Assembly: GCA_946811185.2 (NCBI GenBank)
Contig: OX328111.1
Span: 40,226,388 to 40,290,387, forward strand
Length of the DNA stretch: 64,000 nucleotides
Source of the DNA: Hippopus hippopus
Lineage: Eukaryota; Mollusca; Bivalvia; Cardiida; Cardiidae
Reading direction: 5' to 3'
Shown: piece by piece, positions 24,071 through 35,500 of the stretch
Position numbering within the stretch: position 1 is the first letter of the stretch
Layout of the letters: each line of letters starts with the position of its first letter
Translations under genes and position numbers: made by a program
The notes under the pieces: model-generated
What the model was told of the DNA's origin: nothing
Seen by the model: only the letters and a program-made list of their open reading frames with translations
Databases searched by the model: none

Positions 24071-26516
24071 AGGGAAGGGGCCTAATTATTCGTTTTGCTT
24101 AGGTAATGTATACTTTTTTTCTGATTATGGATTAAGACAAATCCTATGTCTACGACCCCGAGGAAGAAGCCTTTGAAAACCTCGTGGGAAAAGCAGAAAA
24201 TACTGGTAACCGGCATTTTATGTATTTCCCACTTTGTTTTCTTACTTTTTAAAGGTTAATCTCATCATATGACCTTGATTCAACTCGTTGTCTTAAAATG
24301 CCTTCCACATGGAAGAATCCGTAATTTTGTCCTCGGGATAAGAGTAAAGTTACATAGCTATTGTCCTAGCCCACCACTTGTGCAAGCCAGGAAACACATG
24401 AACAAGTGCGCTGTTGTCGTCATATGACTGGAAATAAGCGGCGTAAAAAAAAGGGTCAATTAATCAATTAATTTCAGTTCTATTGTGTTTTAGGTGGAGA
24501 TAAAATCCCAAGGAAAGGTGGACCAGGTATTACACAAAGTGATCTCTTGGTTATCAATAAAACGGATCTCGCTGAAGCTGTTGGAGCCGACTTAGCGGTA
24601 AGTGGACCACTTGTACTTATCAACCAAGGTCAACCTTGATGACTTTTCATGCGCTGTTCTGTAGTTACTGTCTCTAGAGCCCCAAAGCATTTTGAAAAGT
24701 TTATCAGATAAACATAAATCTTAGACTAGTATAGCCAAATCGACCCCCACCGAAAAAAAATCTCACAAGATTGAAAAATAAAAGCATTTATATAAAATGC
24801 ATAAACCGGAAACTTCATGCTACCGAAAAGTACACGCGGTTGTAGGATTAAACAATCGTTTGGGGAGAGTGCTAGACTGGTCACGAGCAACGGGAGGGAC
24901 CCTTTCCCTTGAATGGGGTTAGTCATACGGGAGTAGTTGGTTCCAGACAATTGGGCAGTCTGCTTGCAGCATTGCAACTCCTGCAGCTCTCGCGCAGCAC
25001 TGCCCACCAATAATGGCGTCATTCACGTGAGTAGTATATAACAATCGTTTGGGGAGAGTGCCTGCTGCGCCTAGAGCCGTCACTCGTGATTGCCTAAGAA
25101 CAATGGGGTCATGCACGCATGGGTGCCCACGAACAGTAGGATATTCTTGTGGGAACAATGAGATATTATTCTGGGAACAATGGGGTGTGTATCGCATGTC
25201 TGCCCAGAAACAGTGACGTCACTTCATTACTCATACCAGAAAACAGTAGGCAGAATGCCTACTACCCCTGCTGCTGCTTACACAGGAAAGCCCACAAACA
25301 ATGGGATATTATTCCGAGAACAATGGGGTATTATTCTGGGAATAATGGGGTGTGTATCGTATGGCTGCCTAGAAACAATGACGTCATTTCCTTACGTATA
25401 CCAGAGAACAATGGGCAGAATGCCTGCTGTCCCTGCTGCTGCTAACGCATGAGTGCCCAGGAACAACGACGATATTCTTCTGAGGATGGGTATCATATGT
25501 CTGCTGCCCCCCTGCAGGCCTATGACTCACACCACGGGAGGTTGGTATCGTATGTCTGTATAGAAACAGTGACGTCATTCCAGAACGTATACCTGGGATC
25601 TTGCGTGGCTCAGTGGTAAAGTCTTGGGCTCGTGACCTGTGGGCTGTCGCCGTGATATGAATTAAATAATTTTGAAAGCGGCGTAAAACAGCATTAAATC
25701 ATTAAACCCGAACGCATACCACAGAACAATGGGTTATTGTCTTAGAACAATCCCTGCTGCCATGAGGTTGGTGGCACGCCGATGATACACTCCTGTCGAC
25801 TGATTAGATAACTACCCATTATGTCTCCAGTGTTTAAAGGTGACCCTTCAGATTTTGGGACGAAAATTTTACAAAAATACAAAAAAAATCATCCTTATAC
25901 TCCCAAAGCCTTTTAATTTTCATTCATAAAACCCCAAGAGCCGAAAACCATCCGACAATAAGTGAAATTAGAGATTTACTACGGCCCAGGTCGACACCGA
26001 CGGGAAACACGGTCTATTTTTACATGAGCAACTCGCTTATTTACATACCGGAAATACACAGACGAAGCTTCAAACATAGCGTTCAAAGAAGACATTATGG
26101 AAAATAATTAGATGTCTGTTATGTTATGGAATTTAAGCGTCATTAGTCACGTGCCAGTCACTTGACATTCCCACAATGCTTTTTTGATTTCTGGCGCGAA
26201 ATTTAAAAATACCTTAAGAGGCTACGTAGCCTTTTAAGGGAACACCATCAAAAAAATTTTTTTTTGTAATTTTATGATTCTTAATTATTGATAATTTGTA
26301 TTGTTTTTTCATATAAATTTCAGTGATATATATATTTTTTAATTTGGTGAGATGTGAAAAATCTAAATACCCACCTTTAATGACTCGATAAACTATTGCA
26401 TGATGTTTAACGCCGTTTTCAACATCATTTCAGTTCTATCGCGACGGCCAGTGCGTCTATCCGTGCTTTCCTGGAGTTTGTACTCGTTGCTTATTCTGTT
26501 TATCATGATATGTTTT

Positions 26517-26553
<37 letters not shown>

Positions 26554-26555
26554 TA

Positions 26556-26598
<43 letters not shown>

Positions 26599-29500
26599 GT
26601 TGAAGGAATGGAAGCCATTTTTATAACGCAGAAGCCTGCTGCAAACAGATCACTTATAATTGTGGTCTGCTAGCTTTGACCTAAAGCTTACTATACATAA
26701 AAGATCGTCTGCTTAATACAACATTTGGAGTATTTTCGATCAAGATCAGACTATGACTTAAGTTAAACCATTTTTTTCTTATTCTGAAATTACATGTATT
26801 TCTTTTCACTGTATAGTGAAATAGTAAAGGACAAGACCAGACGGTACCGTTAAAAACTGTCTAAATCAAGATCAGACGTATGTCCTTAAGAGTGCCTCCC
26901 GTGAGTTTGTTGAGTAGACTGAGCTCTTAGGAGAACGCTCCAATAGAAACGTAACAATGGTTGCTGGATATCAAGTTACACGAGTTAACCCTTTCCCGAA
27001 CAATCCCTGGTTTTTACGGGTCAGGAATAGAAGCCTTCTGAAAACTTTGTGGGAAAAGGAGAAAATGCTGGTAACCAGCATTCTCTCCTTTTCCCACAAT
27101 GTTTTCTACCCTATAATAGAAAAATCATCTTTTTAGCAACTGTTAATTTGTCATCTGCAGAATGCTTTCAATTTGGTCTGGTCCAAAATTTGCCGTTTGG
27201 GAAAGGGTTAAGTGTTAATTTGACGACTCATTTAACTCGCCCACTTAGGTGTAATCTGCAAGTCCGAACATGTCTCGTAACTGACTCACCGGTGATCAAT
27301 GGTTTGAAACCAAGAGGACGTTGAAGCGTATTATGTCACACAATGCGGGCAATGTAATCGAATTGTTTAGACTCCTGACAATAAGAGTTGGTCTACAAGT
27401 CCGAACATGTTTTGACTCACCGTTGATTATTGGCATGAAAACAATAGAATGTTGCAGTGCTTTATGTCACAGAATGCAGACTATCCAATCATTTTAGACT
27501 CGTTTTTAAGGATTGGCAATCCACTAAAATTAAATATACATTAGTATGCATGAATCATCTAGCGATAGACATCCAAAGTGTCATAGTTCCTTGTTTTGTG
27601 AATTCACGACAGAACTGACGTTTGAAAATCAAGGACGTTGATACTAGAATTTGACATTGGAAAGACAAAATGATTCGTATGAAGTTTGTTACGAGTTTTT
27701 TCATCATTTATTTCCGATCCTTTTACCAGGCTTTTGACTGAAATCGACATTAACCTTTCCTTGTATAAGGTCTCTCTCACTTCGCAAAAAACCCCCAACT
27801 TTTTAATGCTTTATCAGAAAAGAGCTTTGAGCAAAATCTATGCTAAATCGTCATACATCCAGGCAGACCTCGAAGAAATCGATAGGATTAGAAAATAATA
27901 ATTACAATAGCGAGAGTTCATTCGTCTAGGTAAAACTTTTCATCATTCCCCACCTTTTTTTTCCGAACATTGCAATTTAATATTTAATACAGAGCAATGC
28001 GTAATGCGCTAAATTTTCCCAGGTTAATCACGTTGTTTTTAGAATTGATTGATTTTACGCTGTTTTACGCCACTTTTAAGATTACTTCCGTCATATCATG
28101 GCGGCAGCTCATACATTTATGTATGTCCTGGGTTTCACCTGTTCTAGGGTAGAACTCTGGAATGTCTTGCAAAATTATTTTTAGGAAACTTAAACCAGTT
28201 TTCAGTAATGGCTTGACTTTTTTTTTAAATGTTGTGGATGTTTTCTGTGCAGGTCTGATCTTTGATCCACATCGACCGCTCCAGTTCGTTGCTTTCCAGT
28301 CGGGATAAAATCTTGCATCAGTGATTTTACGTTTGAAAAAATCGTCCTTTTTCTGTTTAGGTTAAAATGGGAGGAGTTATCCATGCAATGGTCGAAGAAG
28401 GGGTGTCTGTGGATCATTTTATAAGTTTTATATCAGACATTGGCATTCAAGACGATCCTTTCGTCTAGGAAGTCTTGAATAACTTACTGGCCAATGAAAT
28501 GGGTCGGAATCAAGCAAGTCCCCGTTCATGGTCCATCGACGACGCTGACGACCTGCTGGAATTTTTAAAGTCGCCAGTTCGAGGTCCAATGTAAGTTTTT
28601 TTTCCCCTTTCAAACATTCTTGTCGTTTTAGCTTTTATTCCCATGAATCAATATCTATTCTATTTTGTTATTATTATTGTTTTATTTTTTCTTTATTTTC
28701 TTTTATTCTTTTGTTCTTATTTTATTTTATTTTTCTTTCAGACACGAAATACAAAATGTCCAGACTTGTGTAGAGAGTCGTATGTTCTCGTGTGACCTGT
28801 GCACCTGGGCTTTTACTTAAAAGAGAAGCATGGTACTGCACGTCAAATCAGCACACAACAAATTTTCTTTCAGTTTTTCCAAGTGTAAGAGAACCTCCAC
28901 CCGACTGACAAATATCAGACAGCATAAAAAGGTTTGTCAGTGTATCGTTTCCTTCCCCTGTGACCGATGTGAAGTTGTCTTTAAAACCGCTCGGGAACTT
29001 GCATTTCACCAAAAAATTAAACATAAGGTGAAACCCCTACAGAGACAACGAGTAAAAATAAAAGAGGCGCCACAAGCTAAACGGTAGAGTCAGTCATCTC
29101 CGCAACCTGGACCGAGCTCAGCACTGCGACCCAGCATTTATGAATGCCGTCAATGTTCCGCATGTTTTACGGACAGACAAGCCCTCCATGCCCATCACGT
29201 ACAACGGTACTACCAAGTCGGTGCCGGACTTCAGCCCGAACCCTTTCCTCGGGGTCAAGAGCCCTGGGTCAACGAGGACGGTTCTATCAATGAAGGACTG
29301 AGGGACTGCTACCAAACTAATAGAGTGCTAATTTTGGAGCGATAAGAGGAAGGACCTGTCGAGTTCCTGTAAAAAATCTCCATGTTCCCCGGCATGACCG
29401 TATTTGACATTGGTCAGGCTGTACAGGGAATCTACGACCGACAGCGTCACGCCTTCAAGGTGAATTCAGCCTTTGCTTTATTATGAGGCATATCGAGACC

Positions 29501-32500
29501 GGGCGTTTTCGTTATTTTCGACCATACAAGAATGTGAATATGTTTGATGCTTCCGTCCTGATATCCAGGCGATCCGATATCGGCAAAGTTTTAAAAAGGC
29601 TGAAAACGTTGGACGTCATAGCAGAAATGGCCAAGAATCGCCCCAACACCAAATGGTGACTGGAACTTTAGACCAATATCCGGGCCATAGTATACAACAC
29701 CAATTTCTCGTTGGGCGCCGTAGATCAAGAACTGACCCCGTTGCTAGAATAAATTAGTCGGTGTAAGGCTTAGTTTCGCTGGATAAGGACCCTGTCACCA
29801 ATTGGTTCTTTAACGACAACCTATTCGTCTTCCAGTACCTGTGTTTGCACCGCTATGGTTCTGTGGACAAATCTAAAATTTTACAGCTTTATAGCCAGTG
29901 GGAAAAGCTCCACAACAAGCAAGATTTTTTCGGCGGTCGAATGTCAGCTCCAGTAACCTTTCCCTCCCAGTTTAAAGGCCTGCAACTACAAGGTCTCCCC
30001 TAATTCAAGAAATGTTTCGACATTAACGTGCACGTGTATTCCCTCGAAGAAGACGATGTCGTGGTTCCTGTTTATAATCCAACGGAACGGTACACGGATA
30101 CTATGTACGTAAATCAATTCCAAAACAACTGCTCAGACGTGACAAACTTTGCTCAGTACACAAAGACCTTTAAATGCCAGCTCTGTGACCGACTGTTCGA
30201 TCACCACCGCAACTTTAAACAAAACTCCAAAATCTGCGACAAGAAAACACTTTTCGATTGCCTGGTTGGATACTACAAGAACAGCAGACCGTTTTCGAAC
30301 GATTGGAAGAGTCTGCCATCCACGTGCCGCAAAATGAGCAGACGTTCCCCTGGTTTGCCGTGTTCCACTTTGAATCCATGTTGGTCAAGCAACAGGGCGA
30401 CGTTACGGAGAAACTGGAGTGGACTCAACAACACGTACCCATCAGCGTGAGTGTCTGCTCCAACGTCCCCGGTCACACATGTTTTGTTTACTCGGACATG
30501 GATCAATTGCTCGAAAGAATGTTGGATGCTCTGACTCATATACAGCTTTGCCACTAGTGGGGAGGCCCAGCGTAAATGGGGTAATGTATCAGAGCTCCTG
30601 AAAAAACATCTGGAGTCTCTCAATGAAGATGAGGAGGAAGAACGAAAAGAGTCGGAAAAATTAAACTCTTTTTGGTCAAGTAAACGGCTACATGACAACA
30701 TTGCCCGTGCTCGGTAGGATTTATTTTTTTTATTTACGAAGTAATTAGGCAATTTATTTATTTGTTTGTTTATTTATTTATTTGTTTATTTATTTATATT
30801 ACACTGCAGCGTCAAATACGATCTCAACTTGATCATGCAGAAGCTGGTCAAACAATAAAAAATGCATCAACAGGAGCACGTGTTTGTGGTTAAAAAGTCG
30901 AATGCCTATGCGTTTATTACGACCGATACGTTGAAGTTTCTCGATATCATGAAAGTTTGAGCATAATTTTATTTCATTTTTATATATTTATTTTGCATTA
31001 TTATTTTGTTTAATTTATTTCTAAAACCTCATACTTGATTTTCTTATCCCACGTTTCAGTCACTATTTGGCACCAGGCACATCAAACGCGGGTTTCCTCA
31101 AAGCTTACAGGGTCAAGGAAGCCAAGTGACGAATTTCTGGATGACGTCGCCAAACTATACCATACTGAGTTACCTCCCCACCTCCCGTGGTATGAGCCAT
31201 GGGGCTGCAGGGGTGCAGCAGACATATGATACCCGTCCTCAGTCTAATATCCCATTGTCCGTAGGCTTTCGTGCGTTAGCAGCTGCAGGGGCAGCAGGCA
31301 TTCTGCCTTTTGTTCTCTGGTATGCGTAAGGAAATGAAGCCACTGTTTCTTGGCAGACATACGATACACATCCCCATTGTCCCCATAATAATACCTCATT
31401 GTTCCCAGAATAAAATCTTATTGCTCGTGGGCAGCCACGCGTGAATGAGCCCATTGTTCTTAGACAATCACGCGTGACGGCTCTAGGCGCAGCAGGGCAG
31501 CAGGCACTCTCCGCAAAGGATTGTTATATACTGTTACGAGACAAGCGTAACGAGAAAGAAAACCAGCAACAAGCCTTTAACAATTAACAATATTTATTAA
31601 TGAATAAAGACAAAATAGTACAATAAGAATTAAGTTTGAATGAAATTTTGACAATTTTTAATCTTAGAACAAGAAATAGAATAAGTCCCTCAAAATTAAG
31701 AATTATGTTTAGACTACAAAAAGTATGAAATTTCGGGTTCCTAAAACCTAAATTAACGATAGTTTTAACTTGCATATAGGTATGAGCAACCTGTTTAATA
31801 AAAAGATAATTCCAACTTACGGATGTATATTCCAAATTAAATCCAATACTTTTCACTAATACTGTATCCTCAAAGCCACAAGTCTAAGTTCAAAATCAAA
31901 AATCACCAAGTAAGTCACTCCTATTTATATCAGCTTGGAAAATTCTAGATTAGTCTTTTCTAGAAAGATGACAACAAGCTATTTATAGATACAGATTGGT
32001 AAACAGCTTGTTTACTAACAATCCTGTTTCTAAAAATAACCACAATGAAAAACCAATGAATGTTCTTTATGTTTCTAGAATATTCTGTATACAGAGTGAA
32101 AGTGATAATGAAAACAGGTTACATGTATATCCTATTTATATAACAATACCACTCAAGCGAGTAGTAAGGTCTGTACAGTTGGGCAGAGTTGGTGTCACGG
32201 TGGCACCGTTCCCCTCGAGCCGTCGCGAGTGACTGCCTGCGAACAGTGGAGTCATTCACACGTGACTGCCCTCAAACAATGGAAAATTATTCAAAGAACA
32301 AAGGGAGGGATATCATATATCTGCCTAGGAACAGTGGTGTCATTCTTGAGAGCATGCCACAGAACAATTGGCAGAATACCTGATGCTCCTGCTGCTGCTG
32401 ACACACGAGTACACCCGAACATGGATATTATTCGGAGAACAATAAGGGTATGTAACATAGGAATACCACGAACAACGGGTCATTGATTTCAGAACAGGCG

Positions 32501-35500
32501 GATGTTGCACAATAGTCTGAGAGTAGGTGGAGCCTATGTCATCACTTTGAACAATGAGGGTAAGTAACATAGGTTTGAAACAATGAAGTATTATTCTAGG
32601 AACAATGGGATTGGTATCCTATGTCTTCCTATAAACATTGACGTCACAAACTACGGAACATTGGACAATTGTTTGACAACAGTCCCTGCAGCCGTGAGTG
32701 AGTTTCATGACATGGAATTTAATTGGAGTAAGTAACGTTGGAAACGTTAGATTATAACAAGATGGTATTGTTCAAAGAACAATTGGAATAAGTAACGTAA
32801 GCGAAATTGGATATCACAAGCAATTTACAGCAAATACAGTGTATTAAACTGTATCAACATACGACATAAAAATATGAAAAGTTTTACAAAGTTTTATAAT
32901 TGTACGGCTTTTGTAAACATTATTTTTCAGTCATGTCCTGGCGGTCAATGCACCTTTCCATGCAAAACTGTCTGTTACGATGACTGTCGTTTATTATTTG
33001 AAAGAAACTGGTCAAGATGGAGATTTTCGAACCTTCGCGGAGAGCTATTCCCTGGTTTCAAGCTCTTTACGTTATCGAGTGAACTACTTGAAGACTAATA
33101 CTTGAAAGCTTGTAGAATGGCTCAACTGTGGAAAAAAATGGTAAATTACCAAAATGTATGGTGTAAGGGATAGAAAAACTCAAGGGAACTGTCCTCATTA
33201 AATTTACAAACAGCGATTTTTTGAAGACCTTCAAAAACGTAAAAGGCATTATTTATCCGGCGTGATCTATACAATCAATCTTCAGCCGCTAGGGGCAACA
33301 TTTGGCATGAAGATACAAGAATGAACATAGTTTAATAAAAAAAAAAAGGATGAAAAGTGTTAAAAACTGGCTAAAAGCTGCCCAAAAACGAGTATAGATG
33401 TATCTTTAACCTACTACATAAACGAAACTTTCAAGCCAATAATAAGAACCCAAATGTTGCTACATGTATTTCAAAGTTATGGGGGAGTACATTCATGTCG
33501 TATAATGTAGATCCAAGATCAGACTGCTTGTTCTGAGACGCGCTAACAAGCCTAAGAGTCAATCTATGTGATGAAAATTTCTATCATGCTCTAACGCACA
33601 CTACACACTGGAATGTCCCTTTCCTTAGAACACACGCTATATACATTTTTTATAATAATCACAGGGGATTCATGTCTCTCACGGCTGAATAGAGAAGGGA
33701 TTGAAGAAAAAAAAAAAACGTTGCGTCGCGTGCCCGTCCGTATGAACTTCGTGTGCTGAATACGGAATTTTCTATTAGGCCTATAGATTATTTTTTATTT
33801 TATTCCCTAGCATCTGATATTCACATTGTAGGATCTTACTATCTGTTGAAGACCTTGAAGATCTCGGAGGGCTTTATACATCACTACCCGCACCCTGTCT
33901 ATCCCCTGGAAAATGTCAATATTGAAAAGAAGCAACACAAAGAAAGTGTGCGAAAGGTATATGAAAGAAACGATCTCATATTGGCTATACCCGAGTTTAA
34001 TTTATTACTAGAGGGAAAAGTATCCTTGAAAATAATTGTTATATTAAATCACACCTATAACAAATACTCACCAGTCGCATGACTCCTTGATGCTATGGTA
34101 CGTACTCTGGCGTCGCTTCGCCAGAACCATCAGGGGTAGGTGCGGAGCCCTTTTGTACAAATTATACCTTTCTGACTTTATGGTATAAGTTAAGATTGTG
34201 AGATTTTTTTTAAAAATGTGATAAATTGGTCGTTTGTCTATCCATTTCAGTGAATACTAAAATGAGTATTATTTTCTTCTCTAAATACATGTAAGCTCAG
34301 AAGCTGCAAAAGTATTGACTTACAGGGGATTCCCTGAGGCAGATCTGCTAGTATGCGTTGGGTTTGTCTCCAACTGGTTTTCTCGTCAAAAGAGATCGCC
34401 TGTGCTAGAAAAGATTCAATTTTGGTGCAACTGAGCACAAAGGTGAACATGATGAGCTCTTGTGATCGCCCGTCGTCTGTCATCAATAAGTTCTTAAACA
34501 TTCGTCCTAAACCACAAGATCCATCGCAGCCAAACGTCACATAAATGTTGCTTTGCATAAATGTGTCTTGCAAAATCATTCAAAGAATTGAATTCCAAAC
34601 AGAACACTGGTTGCCATGGTAACATGCAGAGAAATTTGGTCAATCTTTAAATACCTTCTTGTTCAGAACCATTAGGCCTAGAGCTACCAATTTTTGTGTG
34701 ATGCGTTGTCGTCTAGGCCTCCATCAAATTTGTTCCAATGATGTGCCCCTTGGTTGAGCATTAGGGTCAGAAATTTTACATGGACATACAATGAACAGTT
34801 CAAAAATCTTCTTTGGTCCAAACCGAAAGGAATAGAGCTGTAATATTTGTCATGTATCATAAAGTTTTTTATTTCGAATGATACCAAAAGATCGATTTTG
34901 TTGGATCGCAAAAAGGTTCACTGAGACCATTCCTACGAAAACTTACTGTACACTCTAGAGGCATCAATTTCAGTCCAGTACACGTAAAAATTTGTCTAAA
35001 TGTTTGTCTTGATAATTTCTCGGAAAACCTTTGATTTGACGCTGTCAGAAATCAAACCCGCGACTCTCGGTCACGAAGCGAGGTTGCATTCTGTTACAAG
35101 TACTTCCATTTAATAAGCAACAAAGATCTCATTCACTTTCGAGCACAGCGTTATTATAATCTGTGTCGCATATGATGTTATATTATGACGATCATCACTT
35201 TTATCTGGGTTATATCTTATTCCTGGTTCCAGGATTACCTCTGTTAAGGAAGTTTTGCCTGGCCTAAAAGCACTCTATCTGGTCCACCCTCCTAGCGAGC
35301 GGGAATTGAATCCAAGTCTCAAATCGTACACACAATCACGTATCCATCTTGAAATTTTTTATGAAGGGCGTTTGGCCGTATACGTATGTCACAATTTTTC
35401 TTTTCTCCGCAGGTGATCTCTTCTGACGAAAAAAGCACATTACGGACGTACCCAACGTCTACACACAGACATGCCGCCGGGAATCTCCATAAGTGAATAC

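Larger units (their letters stand above)
25595..28360 (+). other. Left interior of the Polinton-like element
   Basis: Contains a SINE fragment (25595-25710), AT-rich unassigned sequence (25800-26390), SINE 3' pieces in minus orientation (26400-26485 and 28050-28170), an AC/GT foldback (26520-26594), a full MITE (26985-27211) and no recognisable element gene apart from a weak frame near 27700-27898. Confidence 0.45.
28361..31177 (+). pseudogene. Decayed protein-primed family B DNA polymerase (Polinton type)
   Basis: The + strand reads as fragments of one large protein in shifting frames. Exon 28361-28590 has an internal TAG at 28466. A GT-AG intron (28591-28741) follows, then C2H2 zinc-finger segments ([19 protein letters not shown] and [20 protein letters not shown]), N-terminal polymerase segments around 29400-30500 ([20 protein letters not shown] near 30413-30472), a second intron (30714-30809), a third (about 30956-31066) and a final segment [16 protein letters not shown]. 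The C2H2 fingers before a DNA_pol_B_2-type domain and the [10 protein letters not shown] and LAPG segments are typical of invertebrate Polinton-like polymerases. Several stops and frameshifts interrupt the frame. The palm catalytic motifs are absent because the sequence runs into the inverted-repeat arm at about 31178. It is non-functional. No restored reading is given. Confidence 0.8.
25035..32190. mobile_element. Polinton/Maverick-like composite element in ureG intron 6
   Basis: Two arms, about 25035-25545 and 31178-31530, are inverted copies of each other. Shared blocks include TATATAACAATC at the outer edge, CTAGAGCCGTCAC, repeated AACAATGGG and ATTATTCTGGGAACAATG motifs, and an inner edge of CACCACGGGAGG. 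They enclose a decayed protein-primed DNA polymerase B gene on the + strand. Long terminal inverted repeats with a protein-primed polymerase are the hallmark of Polintons and related virus-like transposons. The interior also contains SINE fragments, a MITE and a microsatellite. I see no integrase, ATPase, protease or capsid gene. The polymerase reading stops at the right arm, so the element is probably internally deleted and immobile. The right arm continues past a solo LTR insertion, so the outer limit near 32190 is approximate. Confidence 0.72.

Noticed and set aside
24160..24290. Host miRNA genes from the hairpins
   Set aside because: The hairpin is the core of a multi-copy MITE. Without small-RNA data no copy can be called a miRNA locus.
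30273..30752. 159-codon - strand open frame
   Set aside because: It runs antisense to the recognisable polymerase fragments and has no similarity of its own.
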